A stretch of DNA of 64,000 nt from CAVUMR01 sp963742715 (lineage in GTDB: Bacteria > Actinomycetota > Actinomycetes > Mycobacteriales > Micromonosporaceae): NCBI GenBank assembly GCA_963742715.1, contig CAVUMR010000003.1, forward strand, positions 1,426,001 through 1,490,000, read 5' to 3'. Of this stretch, positions 15,427-23,709 are shown in pieces. The notes under the pieces were generated by a model, which was not told the origin of the DNA, ran no database searches, and worked only from the letters and a program-made list of their open reading frames with translations. The position numbers and the translations under genes were made by a program. The stretch's first letter is position 1. Every line of letters begins with the position of its first letter.

Positions 15427-17105
15427 CGTGGTTCTCCCTTGTCTGTCGCGAACTCGTCGCGAGCGGCCGGCGGGGCTTGCCTGCCCGCCGAGTCGAGCGG
15501 GGTGAGCTGCAGGACGTTGAATGACACCGCCGGGAGTACGGCGGTCACGGTGCCGTCGGCGGCACCGGCTGTGCCGGCGACGGTGCGGGGTACCACCCGG
15601 TCCGGCGCGGTCGCCGTGTTCACGGCGGTGAGGTCGTCGTCGGCGACGACCGAATGCGTTATCCGGTACGTGCCGGAGCCGGCCTCCCGGCCGGCCAGCG
15701 CGCGGCCGGCCAGCGCACGGTCGGCCAGCGCGCGGATGTCGGCGGCCAGCCGGATCGGTGCCCGGCCTCGGTTGACCGCGAACACGGTGGCGACCCCGGT
15801 CTCCGGGTCCACCGTGGCGGTCGCGTCGACCACCGGCACCTCCCCGTGCGCGGCGGTGTCCATGGTCGGACCGGCCGGTTCGATCCGCAGTACGGTGCCG
15901 CGGGCGTGCGCGGCGGCGAGCGCGAACGGGTGGAAGATCGTCTGCCGCCAGGCCGGCCCGTTCGGCTGGGTCCGGATCGGCGCGATCACGTTCACCAGCT
16001 GCGCCTGGCAGGCGATGCTCACCCGGTCGGCGTGCTTGAGCAGCGAGATCAGCAGGCCACCGACGACCACCGCGTCGATCACGGTGTACGTGTCCTCGAT
16101 CAGCTCCGGGCCCTCGGTCCAGTCGAGGTTCTCCTCGCCGGGGAACTCGCTCTGGTACCAGACGTTCCACTCGTCGAACGACAGGGACAGCCGCTTGCGG
16201 CTGCGGCGTACCGCGGCCACGTGGTCGGCGGTGGCGAGCACGCTCTCGATGTACCGGTCCATCTGCACGCCACTGGCCAGGAAGCTGTCCAGGTCGTCGC
16301 CCTGCTGCTCGTAGTACTGGTGGACGGACAGGTGGTCGACCTGGTCGTAGCAGTGCTCCAGGACGACCCGCTCCCAGGTACCGAAGGTGGGCATCTCGTC
16401 GTTGGAGCTGCCGCAGGCGACGAGTCGTACCCGCGGGTCGACCCGCCGCATCGCGTTCGCCGTCTCCAGGGCGATCCGGCCGTACTCCGCGGCGGTGCGG
16501 TGCCCGATCTGCCACGGCCCGTCCAGCTCGTTGCCGAGGCACCACAGCCGGATGTCGTGCGGCTGCTTCGTACCGTTGGCGACCCGCCGGTCGGACAGCG
16601 CGGTGCCCTCCGGGTAGTTGCAGTACTCCAGCAGCTCGCACGCTTCGGCCACGCCGCGGGTACCGAGGTTGACCGCCAGCATCGGCTCGACGCCGGCCTT
16701 GCCGCACCAGGTGGCGAACTCGTCGGTACCGACCGCGTTCGTCTCGATGGAGCGCCAGGCCAGATCCAGCCGCCGCGGCCGGTCGGCCACCGGTCCGACG
16801 CCGTCCTCCCAGCGGTAGTTGGAGACGAAGTTGCCGCCCGGGTACCGCACGAGCGTCACGCCCAGTTCGCGGACCAGGTCGAGCACGTCGGTGCGGAAGC
16901 CGTCGTCGTCCGCCGTCGGGTGGTCCGGCTCGAAGATGCCGGTGTACACGCAGCGGCCCATGTGCTCGACGAACGAGCCGAACAGTCGGCGGTCGACCGG
17001 TCCGATCGCGAACGACGGGTCCAGCGTCAGCCGGACCTCCGCCGCGGGCGGGGCGTCGGCGGACGTCCCGGCGGGAGCGGACCGATCGGCGGCCAAGGTC
17101 GGCAC
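15423..17105 (-). CDS. abfA: Intracellular alpha-L-arabinofuranosidase, GH51
   Basis: A protein of about 560 residues with the GH51 TIM barrel: GSFVEHMGRCVYTGIFEP, RYPGGNFVSNYRWEDGVGP, the acid/base in CLGNELDG (Glu193) and the nucleophile in FDEWNVW (Glu312), then a C-terminal beta-sandwich. There is no signal peptide, so it hydrolyses imported arabino-oligosaccharides in the cytoplasm. GTG at 17105 touches the AGGAG; TTG at 17096, nine bases beyond AGGAGG, may be the actual start. Near residue 460 there is a short in-frame repeat (ADRALAGRALAGRE) from a 15-bp tandem array at about 15689-15735. It is the first gene of the operon. Confidence 0.92.
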   Translation of the reverse strand: MPTLAADRSAPAGTSADAPPAAEVRLTLDPSFAIGPVDRRLFGSFVEHMGRCVYTGIFEPDHPTADDDGFRTDVLDLVRELGVTLVRYPGGNFVSNYRWEDGVGPVADRPRRLDLAWRSIETNAVGTDEFATWCGKAGVEPMLAVNLGTRGVAEACELLEYCNYPEGTALSDRRVANGTKQPHDIRLWCLGNELDGPWQIGHRTAAEYGRIALETANAMRRVDPRVRLVACGSSNDEMPTFGTWERVVLEHCYDQVDHLSVHQYYEQQGDDLDSFLASGVQMDRYIESVLATADHVAAVRRSRKRLSLSFDEWNVWYQSEFPGEENLDWTEGPELIEDTYTVIDAVVVGGLLISLLKHADRVSIACQAQLVNVIAPIRTQPNGPAWRQTIFHPFALAAAHARGTVLRIEPAGPTMDTAAHGEVPVVDATATVDPETGVATVFAVNRGRAPIRLAADIRALADRALAGRALAGREAGSGTYRITHSVVADDDLTAVNTATAPDRVVPRTVAGTAGAADGTVTAVLPAVSFNVLQLTPLDSAGRQAPPAARDEFATDKGEPR

Positions 17106-17181
17106 CTCCTGCTGGTTCGGGTGGTAGCGCCGTCCGGCTTCCGGAGAAATCGCTGGTCAGCGGCTTACGTGGGCGGGACGG

Positions 17182-17195
17182 GTGAGCTGGCTCAC
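17182..17195. promoter_or_regulatory. Inverted repeat GTGAGC-TG-GCTCAC in the abfA/lacI intergenic region
   Basis: A perfect 6-bp inverted repeat with a 2-bp centre, between the divergent GH51 operon and the LacI-family gene. A possible minus-strand promoter (TTTACA and GAAGAT about 18 bases apart, near 17215-17240) would place this site close to its start point. It is a candidate operator for the adjacent regulator; binding is inferred from position only. Confidence 0.4.
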
Positions 17196-17241
17196 GTCAA
17201 CGGGGGTATCTTCCATCGTTGAATACATCGTTGTAAAGACC

Positions 17242-17249
17242 CGTTAACG
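17242..17249. promoter_or_regulatory. Palindrome CGTTAACG, candidate LacI-family operator
   Basis: An 8-bp perfect palindrome in the shared intergenic region, next to a direct repeat of CATCGTT (about 17214-17232). LacI-family sites are usually palindromes of this kind, although most have a central CG rather than TA. Its place between the divergent genes suggests autoregulation and control of the arabinan operon. Confidence 0.35.
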
Positions 17250-17321
17250 TCACCTCGATACGCCCGGGCCAACGCCGTACGCTCGGTGATGCCGGGAATA
17301 CACATCGCGGGAGGAGCGGCC

Positions 17322-18341
17322 GTGGGCGCGAGTCTCCGGGACGTGGCCAAGCGGGCCGGCGTCTCGGTGAAGACCGTCTCGAATGTCGTCAACGGCTTCG
17401 TCCACGTCACCCCGGCCACCCGGGCGCGGGTCGAACGCGCACTCGCGGAGCTCGACTACCGGCCCAACCTGTCGGCCAGGAGTTTGCGTACCGGCCGGAC
17501 CGGAATCATCGCGCTGGCGCTGCCCCAACTCGACGCCCCGTACTTCGCCGAGCTCGCCCGGTGCGTGATCAAGGTCGCCGAGGAACGCGAGTACACCATC
17601 CTGATCGACCAGACCGACGGCCTGGCCGACCGGGAACGGCTGGTGCTGTCCGGCATCCGGCCGCAGCTCGTGGACGGCCTGATCTTCAGCCCGCTCGCGC
17701 TCGGCCGGAAGGAGTTCGAAGCCCGTACCGACACCACTCCGCTGGTACTGCTCGGCGAGTCGGTGTTCGACGGCCCGGCCGACCACGTCGCGATCGACAA
17801 CGTGGCCGCCGGCCGTACCGCCGCCGCGCACCTGGTCGATCTGGGTCGCCGCCGGATCGCGGCGGTCGGCGAGCAGCCGGACACGGTGAACAGCACCGGC
17901 CGGCTCCGGCTACAGGGCTACACCGACGCGCTGCACGGCGCCGGCCTCGCCGTCGACCACGACCTGATCGAGCCGTGCGACAGCTACACCCGCCCGGACG
18001 GAGCCGCGGCGATGCGGCGACTGCTCGACCGGGGACAGCCACCGGACGCGGTGGTCTGCTTCAACGACCTGCTCGCCCTGGGCGCCATCCGCACGCTGCT
18101 CGAACACGGCCTGCGGGTGCCCGAAGACGTCGCCGTGGTCGGCATCGACGACATCGAGGACGGCCGCTACTCCACCCCGACCCTCACCACGATCTCGCCG
18201 GACAAGGCGGAGATCGCCCGGATCGCGGTCGACTTCCTGCTGGCCCGGGTGAACGGCGGGCGGGACGCGCCGCCGCGGGAGACCCAGGCCACCTTCGCGC
18301 TCCTCGCCCGGGAGAGCACCCTCGGCCGTCCCGCACCCTGA
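17322..18341 (+). CDS. LacI-family transcriptional regulator of the arabinan locus
   Basis: A 339-residue regulator. The helix-turn-helix is SLRDVAKRAGVSVKTVSNVV near residues 4-23, followed by the hinge (LDYRPNLSARSLRTGRTG) and a periplasmic-binding-protein-like effector domain ending in GIDDIEDGRYSTPTLTTISPD. GTG at 17322 is preferred over an ATG at 17286 because GGGAGGAG lies six bases upstream and the family N-terminus begins there. It is transcribed away from the GH51 operon and probably represses it, with an arabinose-type sugar as the likely inducer. Target and inducer are inferred from position. Confidence 0.93.
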   Translation: MGASLRDVAKRAGVSVKTVSNVVNGFVHVTPATRARVERALAELDYRPNLSARSLRTGRTGIIALALPQLDAPYFAELARCVIKVAEEREYTILIDQTDGLADRERLVLSGIRPQLVDGLIFSPLALGRKEFEARTDTTPLVLLGESVFDGPADHVAIDNVAAGRTAAAHLVDLGRRRIAAVGEQPDTVNSTGRLRLQGYTDALHGAGLAVDHDLIEPCDSYTRPDGAAAMRRLLDRGQPPDAVVCFNDLLALGAIRTLLEHGLRVPEDVAVVGIDDIEDGRYSTPTLTTISPDKAEIARIAVDFLLARVNGGRDAPPRETQATFALLARESTLGRPAP

Positions 18342-18394
18342 CCCCGGTGACTGGCGGCTCGTGCGGGCGCCGGGTTTCGGGTGGTTCCAACGTA

Positions 18395-18424
18395 TTGACG
18401 GGCCCGCGGCTCTCACGGTACGTA
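18395..18424 (+). promoter_or_regulatory. Candidate promoter upstream of the FHA gene
   Basis: TTGACG (18395-18400) and TACGTA (18419-18424) are separated by 18 bases, close to a primary sigma-factor promoter. It would leave a leader of about 180 bases before the FHA start codon at 18610. The rest of the 18342-18609 gap shows nothing recognisable. Confidence 0.3.
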
Positions 18425-18609
18425 GCCGGGTCTTTCTCGACAGTTCGCGCCGGGTTATTCTCGCGTACCTATAGCAGACGGCATCAAGTTGCTGAGCGTA
18501 TGTTCATCAATGCCGATGGCTACGCGATCAGCACCGGGCCAGGCAATGGAGCCGGCCCGTCGCGCCGCTATCAACTCTCGCCGCCGAGCGATTCAACCGA
18601 GGTGGTCTC

Positions 18610-19119
18610 ATGGCGCAACCGACCCAGGATTACGTGCTGGTACCCCGTCGTACCGGCGTAGCTGTGGTTGATGAGCCGTCGTTGGCCCTGCAGACGATCG
18701 ACTACGTTCGGCCGGAGACCCTGGTACGACGGGTCCAACCGCCGAACCTGGACGAGGTGTCCGCGGCTCTCCCACCTGGTACGCCGGTGCTCACGGTGTA
18801 CCGCGATCGGGTGCCGGTCGCCCGGGTCGCGGTCGGCAGCGCGGTACTGACCTGCGGTCGCCACCCGGACAGCGACATCTTCCTCGACGACATGGCGGTA
18901 TCCCGGCGACACCTGCGGCTGGAGAGTTCGGCGGCCGGGGTGTCCGCGTACGACGTGGGCAGCCTGAACGGCACGCACGTGAACGGCGAACGGATCGACT
19001 CGATCCGGCTGCACAACGGCGACGAGGTACACGTCGGCCCGTTCGCGCTGGTCTTCCAGATCACCGAGCACGCCCCGCAGCACGCCCGCAAGCACCACTC
19101 CCGAACCGCCCCGGCCTAG
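18610..19119 (+). CDS. FHA-domain protein
   Basis: A 169-residue cytoplasmic protein. The C-terminal half is a forkhead-associated domain: GR at 83-84, SRRH at 98-101 and LNGTHVNG at 119-126. These contain the Arg, Ser, His and Asn residues that bind phosphothreonine. The first 60 residues have no recognised domain. FHA proteins read the output of Ser/Thr kinases; no kinase gene is near. ATG at 18610 is preceded by GAGGTGG. Its stop codon overlaps, tail to tail, the stop of the convergent hypothetical gene. Confidence 0.9.
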   Translation: MAQPTQDYVLVPRRTGVAVVDEPSLALQTIDYVRPETLVRRVQPPNLDEVSAALPPGTPVLTVYRDRVPVARVAVGSAVLTCGRHPDSDIFLDDMAVSRRHLRLESSAAGVSAYDVGSLNGTHVNGERIDSIRLHNGDEVHVGPFALVFQITEHAPQHARKHHSRTAPA

Positions 19120-19646
19120 CCCTCCAGCCGCTCGTCCCCGGCCCGGTCGACGTGACCGGGCCGGTCGGCGTATCCGGGCTCGTCGGCGTATCCGGGCTCG
19201 TCATGGCCGGGCTCGTCAGCATGGCCGGGCCGGACGGGGTGGTCGCCATGGCGGGACTGGTCGCCATGGCCGGGCTGGTCGTGCGCCACCTGGTCCCGCT
19301 CGGCCCGGTCGCGCGCCTGATCCCGGACGGCGTCCTCGTCCCGGCCGCGGTCCCGGGGTACCGCCAGCAGCAGGTGCCAGTTGCCGTCCGGCCGCTGCTG
19401 CCAGTCGTCCGACTCCGGGCCGGACTCCCGCAGCCGCAGCAGCAGTCGCACGCTCTCCTGGACCAGCCAGTTGATCTGACGGTCGCCACCGCGCGGGTTG
19501 AGGTACAGCGTCGTGTCGGTGGCGCGGGCGATCAGCAGGCCGTCGCTGGTGTCGAACAGCTCCTGCGGCCACCACTCGTAGTACATGTCGACGACACCGC
19601 CAAGCTCCTGGAACAGCCGCAGCGGGTCGTCCCCAGGCGAGCCCAT
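19116..19646 (-). CDS. Hypothetical protein with a charged repetitive C-terminus
   Basis: A 176-residue protein of unknown function. Residues 1-100 look folded: a start GSPGDDPLRLFQELGG, then WWPQELFDTSDGLLI, TTLYLNPRGG and INWLVQESVRLLLRLRES. The last 75 residues are a run of Asp/Arg and then Pro-Gly-His/Tyr-Ala-Asp-Glu repeats (PGYADEPGYADRPGH), encoded by near-tandem DNA repeats at about 19152-19260. ATG at 19646 has only a weak ribosome-binding site. No family was recognised. Confidence 0.6.
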   Translation of the reverse strand: MGSPGDDPLRLFQELGGVVDMYYEWWPQELFDTSDGLLIARATDTTLYLNPRGGDRQINWLVQESVRLLLRLRESGPESDDWQQRPDGNWHLLLAVPRDRGRDEDAVRDQARDRAERDQVAHDQPGHGDQSRHGDHPVRPGHADEPGHDEPGYADEPGYADRPGHVDRAGDERLEG

Positions 19647-19900
19647 GGCGTCACCGTACCCGCAGGTGGCGAGCCCGGCTGGCGAGCAACCGATCTTGCG
19701 TGGGCATCGCCGCAGAAGCCTGGCGGGCCGGTGAAACCCGCGATCCGCGGCTGGCCGTGCCCGCCTCCGGCGGCGGGCCGGGTACCCCCCACACACGCGA
19801 CGTCACCGGCCGGTTCAGGGGGGTCGCCGATACCGCCGCGACGCCCGGTACCGCATGCTTGAGTTCACAGGTTCGCCAAGGAACTGATCGGGGTTCGGTA

Positions 19901-20224
19901 ATGGATCTGATCGCCATCGTCGTCTCGCTGGTCGCGGTGGTCGCCGCGCTCGGATATGACGGGTACCTCGCGCTGCTCACCTCGGTCGCCCGCCGGCGGC
20001 CCGGTGGCGAGCCGATCGTCCGGGCCATCCGTAGCCGGTGGGTCCCCGCCGCGATCACCACCGTGACCGCGCTGTTGGCGCTGCTCATCGCCGGTGGCGG
20101 GGTGGTGTCCAACGTGTTCGCGATCGTGATCGCCGGGGTGAGCGGCATGGTCGCGATCCGGAACCTGCAGGGCGCCCGGCAGCAGCTGTCCGAGGGCGGC
20201 CGGCTCGAGATCCGCGACCGGTAG
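19901..20224 (+). CDS. Small two-span membrane protein
   Basis: A 107-residue protein with two hydrophobic segments: residues 3-27 (IAIVVSLVAVVAALGYDGYLA) and about 51-80 (AAITTVTALLALLIAGGG and following). Between them is a basic loop (SVARRRPGGEPIVRAIRSR). The C-terminus is hydrophilic. ATG at 19901 follows a weak GGGG. No family was recognised. A tandem array starts 29 bases after its stop. Confidence 0.6.
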   Translation: MDLIAIVVSLVAVVAALGYDGYLALLTSVARRRPGGEPIVRAIRSRWVPAAITTVTALLALLIAGGGVVSNVFAIVIAGVSGMVAIRNLQGARQQLSEGGRLEIRDR

Positions 20225-20252
20225 GCGGCGGGCCGGCGCCGCCGGCCCGCAG

Positions 20253-20330
20253 TCTTTCGGCGCGGTCTTTTCGGCGCGGTCTTTTCGGCGCGGTCTTTTC
20301 GGCGCGGTCTTTCGGCGCGGTCTTTCGGTG
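20253..20330. repeat. Six tandem copies of a 13/14-bp unit
   Basis: Head-to-tail copies of TCTTTCGGCGCGG and TCTTTTCGGCGCGG, differing by one T, between the membrane-protein gene and the convergent ATP-grasp gene. The variation in T-run length is what replication slippage would produce. Confidence 0.93.
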
Positions 20331-20359
20331 CGCGGGAACGCCGCCGGACGCGGCGGGGC

Positions 20360-21661
20360 TCAGGCGCCGGCGACGTCCTGGAAGCCGGCGTTGCGCTCGG
20401 TCGGCCACAGCTCGTGGAACGTCGGCGCGAGCGGCAGCGCCTCCATCCGCTGCACGAACCAGTCGACGACCTCGTCCAGCCGCCGGGTCGCCTGCTCGAC
20501 CGTGTCGCAGTGCACGGTCACCTCACCGAGCCGGCGGAACGTGTTCGTACCGGCCGCCGCGACCCGCGCGCCCAGCGGCAGGTACACCCGGGTGTGTACG
20601 ACGTCGTCCAGCGCGACGATCTCCGCCGCCGACGGATAGCCCAGCACGTACCCCGGTACCAGCGGCAGGAACGACGACGCGACCACCCCCGGCCGTACCT
20701 CGGTGGGAATCTCCGACACCTTGCCCAGGGCGCAGCGCACGCTGTACGAGGCGAGATCGACTCCGAACTTGTACCGCACCTGATCGGCGAGCGGACCGCC
20801 ACCGCGGCGGGCCGCGCACTCGCTGAACGTCAGCGTGTTCGTCCCGGCGTGGTGGAACAGCTCCATGTGGAACACGCCGTCGGTCAGCCCGAGTACCGCC
20901 AGCGCTTCACTGACCAGTGGCAACGCCAGTTCGTACGCCTCGTCGGCCGGATCGACGCTGTACGTCCGCACCGGTGCCTGCTCGGTGATCGCGGACAGGC
21001 AGGGCTGGGCGTACCGGCCGAGCGCGGCGAACCGCACCTCGCCACCGGACACCGCACCGTCGACGAACCACTCCTCGCCGTCGACGAACGCCTCGACGAT
21101 GAAGGTACGAGCGGACACGCCCTGCTCGCGGCACTGCCGGCTGACCCGGCGCAGGTCGGCCAGGTCCCGCACCACATGGGTCGACTGGGTGGCCATGCCG
21201 GCCACCGGCTTCACCACCGCCGGCGTGAACGGCAGCTCGAAGTCGTCCGGTACCTGCCGGATGTCTTCGATCACCAGGTGCTCGGTGACCGGCAGGCCGG
21301 CCTGCCGGATCCGGCTCTTCTGCAGATCCTTGTCCCGGAACAGGGCGACGACCTGCGGGGGGATGTGCCGGACCCCGAACATCCGGCCGAGCGCCGACGC
21401 GGTCATCAGGGACATGTCGTCGTGCGCGTACACGGCGTCGAACGCGGCCGGGTCGATGCCGGCGCGGTACAGGCCGATCAGCGCGGAGTCGATGCTCTTC
21501 TGGTCGTCGACGAACACCGCCCGTACTCCGGGCGGGACCGGCAACCCCCAGTCCCGGGTGGCGCCGCCGTACAGGAGGGTGATCTCCAGGTCGAGATCAC
21601 GGGTCGCTTCGACGGCCTGGTAGTCCGATCCGACCATCAGCAGCCGCTGCGCGCGTTCCAT
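20360..21661 (-). CDS. Orphan ATP-grasp carboxylate-amine ligase
   Basis: A 433-residue ATP-grasp enzyme of the BacD/PurK-like carboxylate-amine ligase type. Recognisable parts are FRDKDLQKSRIRQAGLPV (central-domain lid), AVVKPVAGMATQSTHVV (ATP-binding lysine), IVEAFVDGEEWFVDG (adenine-contact region) and FHMELFHHAGTNTLTFSECAARRGGG (metal-binding Glu). Such enzymes join a carboxylate to an amine through an acyl phosphate. There is no obvious partner gene. ATG at 21661 is chosen because similarity begins there. An in-frame extension to 21793 would add a (SARRL)n tail encoded by the upstream repeat array, with no ribosome-binding site. Confidence 0.87.
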   Translation of the reverse strand: MERAQRLLMVGSDYQAVEATRDLDLEITLLYGGATRDWGLPVPPGVRAVFVDDQKSIDSALIGLYRAGIDPAAFDAVYAHDDMSLMTASALGRMFGVRHIPPQVVALFRDKDLQKSRIRQAGLPVTEHLVIEDIRQVPDDFELPFTPAVVKPVAGMATQSTHVVRDLADLRRVSRQCREQGVSARTFIVEAFVDGEEWFVDGAVSGGEVRFAALGRYAQPCLSAITEQAPVRTYSVDPADEAYELALPLVSEALAVLGLTDGVFHMELFHHAGTNTLTFSECAARRGGGPLADQVRYKFGVDLASYSVRCALGKVSEIPTEVRPGVVASSFLPLVPGYVLGYPSAAEIVALDDVVHTRVYLPLGARVAAAGTNTFRRLGEVTVHCDTVEQATRRLDEVVDWFVQRMEALPLAPTFHELWPTERNAGFQDVAGA

Positions 21662-21680
21662 TCGACAGCCCGCTTTCCCC

Positions 21681-21809
21681 ATGCGCTCAATCGCCGTGCG
21701 CTCATGCCGTGCGCTCAACCGCCGTGCGCTCAACCGCCGTGCGCTCAACCGCCGTGCGCTCAACCGCCGTGCGCTCAACCGCCGTGCGCTCATGCCGTGC
21801 GCTTGTGCC
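21681..21809. repeat. 15-bp tandem repeat array upstream of the ATP-grasp gene
   Basis: Five perfect copies of GTGCGCTCAACCGCC (21709-21783), flanked by diverged or 13-bp copies on both sides, about nine units in all. It lies just upstream of the ATP-grasp start, inside the divergent gap that leads to the nitroreductase-fold gene. Read on the minus strand it is an open frame encoding a Ser-Ala-Arg-Arg-Leu repeat. Confidence 0.95.
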
Positions 21810-22147
21810 GTGCTCGATTTCGGGCCGACCGTACTTTGCCGGCTGTCGCGCTGTACAGGGCCGCCGAACCGCGGCCGGGCGCGATCCCGGGTACACCTGC
21901 CGGAGCCGGCCCCCGGTCACGGGTGACGCCCGGTCTACACGGACAGTAGCCGCGCAAAGGTCCGGATAGGGGGCGTAGCCGGTACGAATGGACCCGGCAG
22001 GCGGTGGTCGGAAGGCTCCGACAGATCGGCCGCATCGGCACCAGGAGCCCTTCGGGTGACCGATCCCTGAGCGACTACCTGCGATAAAACCCGGAAGCGT
22101 CGATCACGGCGGGCATGATGGACACGACGGCCATCAAGGAGGCCCGC

Positions 22148-23134
22148 ATGTCCACTGTGCACCCTGACATACCCGCCCTGACCGAGGCAGCTACCGCGGC
22201 CCTGCACGCTCCGTCAATCTTCAATGCCCAGCCATGGCGGTGGCGCGTCACCGCGGAGGGAACGCTCGAGCTACATCCGGATCCGGACCGGGAGCTACCG
22301 GTGGTCGATCCCGATCACCGGTTGACCACGCTGAGCTGTGGCGTCGCCCTGCATCACGCCCGGGTGGCGCTCGCCGCGGAGGGCCGCGTCGCCGAGGTCA
22401 CCCGGTTGCCCGAGCCGGACCACCCGGACCTGCTGGCCCGGATCAGCCTCACCGGGCGGCGGATACCCACCCCCGCGGACATACGGCACTACCAGACGAG
22501 CCTGATCAGGCACACCGACCGCCGTCCGTTCCCGGACCGCCCGGTGCCCGCCGAAGCACTTGCCAGGTTGACCGCCGCCGCCACCGCGCACGGCGCCCAC
22601 CTGCATGTCCTTCGCGAGGAGGACGTACCGACCCTGACCGCCGCGGTCTCCAAGGCACAAGAGGTGGAGCTCGCCGACCCGGCGTACCGGGCGGAGCTGT
22701 CCCGGTGGACCACCGCCGACAACGGCACGAACGGCGGCGTACCCGCGGAGACCGTGACTCCGGCAACGGTACGGCGGACCGTGCCGGTACGGGAGTTCTC
22801 CCTCGGCGCCGGCGGGCAGCTCCCGCCCGGCGAGGGAACCGACCGGGGCGCCCGGTACGCCATCCTGGCCGGTGACAACGACGACCCGGGCGGATGGCTC
22901 CGCGCTGGCGAGGCGATGTCCGCGGTACTGCTGAACGCGGTCGAGAACGGCCTCGCCGTGTCGCCGATGAGTGACGTCGCGGAGGTGCCCGGCAGCCGGG
23001 CGATGCTGCGCGGCCTGCTGTCCGGGATCGGGCACCCGTTCCTGGTACTGCGGATCGGGGTGGCCGAGCCGGCCGGTCCGGTACCGCCGACACCTCGCCG
23101 CAGCCCGAAGGAAGCGATCCAGATCGACTCGTAG
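22148..23134 (+). CDS. Acg-family nitroreductase-fold protein
   Basis: A 328-residue protein resembling the Acg/Rv2032 family, a divergent branch of the FMN-binding nitroreductase fold. APSIFNAQPWRWRV near the N-terminus is the typical opening, followed by RLTTLSCGVALHHARVAL, a central RHTDRRPFPDRPVP, and GEAMSAVLLNAVENGLAVSPMSD toward the end. In mycobacteria this family is induced by hypoxia and thought to sequester flavin rather than turn over substrate. ATG at 22148 has an excellent AAGGAGG five bases upstream. No DosR-type box was recognised by eye. Confidence 0.88.
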   Translation: MSTVHPDIPALTEAATAALHAPSIFNAQPWRWRVTAEGTLELHPDPDRELPVVDPDHRLTTLSCGVALHHARVALAAEGRVAEVTRLPEPDHPDLLARISLTGRRIPTPADIRHYQTSLIRHTDRRPFPDRPVPAEALARLTAAATAHGAHLHVLREEDVPTLTAAVSKAQEVELADPAYRAELSRWTTADNGTNGGVPAETVTPATVRRTVPVREFSLGAGGQLPPGEGTDRGARYAILAGDNDDPGGWLRAGEAMSAVLLNAVENGLAVSPMSDVAEVPGSRAMLRGLLSGIGHPFLVLRIGVAEPAGPVPPTPRRSPKEAIQIDS

Positions 23135-23194
23135 CGGCTCCTCGGGCCGCACGACGGTACGAGGCGGTGCCGGTATGACTCCGGTGCGCTCGTC

Positions 23195-23235
23195 ACAGTG
23201 GCGCCGGGCATCGCAAAGGTGCCCGGCGCCACTGT
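23195..23235 (+). terminator. Strong hairpin terminator after the Acg-type gene
   Basis: A perfect 16-bp stem (23195-23210 with 23220-23235) and a 9-base loop, 60 bases after the nitroreductase-fold stop. There is no T-run, as is common for actinobacterial terminators. Confidence 0.75.
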
Positions 23236-23709
23236 CGCTACCAGCACCCTCGTCGCCGGCGGGCACGCACCGGCGCCATTCCACTGCGTACCGTGGCGTC
23301 GCAGCACTGACCGCGACCAGCCGCGATCGCATTTGTCCGGCAAATGCCGCGGCGAATTCCGCCGGAACCGATCGCGCGGCGAATTCTCCACCGGAACAAG
23401 CGCACGCTGAATTCGCGCGGCGACGCTGCGTACCGATCCATTGACGCCCGTCGAAGGGCTGCCGGGGTGGTCCGCAACCTTGCAGGTCAACGCCGTGATC
23501 AAGTCATCACAAACCATCTCTAACCGGACCTAACGGCCGCATGCCTATTGTCCGTGATTCGTGAAGATGATCATGCTTGTGGACTTTGTTGCGGTGACGA
23601 ATTGCCTGGACATTGACGCCCCCCGATAGGGGCATTAGCTTCCTGGGCTACGGCTATCGGAGCGCTGGAGCGCGATTCGTGGTCAGCCGTTTCATGGAGG
23701 GCAAAACGA
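23236..23709. other. Intergenic region upstream of the SGNH hydrolase
   Basis: About 470 bases with lower GC than the genes around it and no convincing gene. It holds several copies of GAATTC-containing sequence (23340-23430) in partial dyads and a small hairpin around GCCCCCCGATAGGGGC near 23620, which may belong to the leader of the hydrolase mRNA. No known riboswitch consensus was recognised. Confidence 0.5.

Noticed and set aside
20360..21793. ATP-grasp gene starting at 21793 with an Arg-rich repeat tail
   Set aside because: No ribosome-binding site precedes that ATG and family similarity starts at 21661; kept only as a possibility in the gene entry.
21681..21809. Possible CRISPR array
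   Set aside because: The units are head-to-tail without spacers. None of the arrays in the window has unique spacers, and no cas genes are present.
23600..23660. Riboswitch upstream of the SGNH hydrolase
   Set aside because: Only one short GC hairpin is visible and no known riboswitch core matches.
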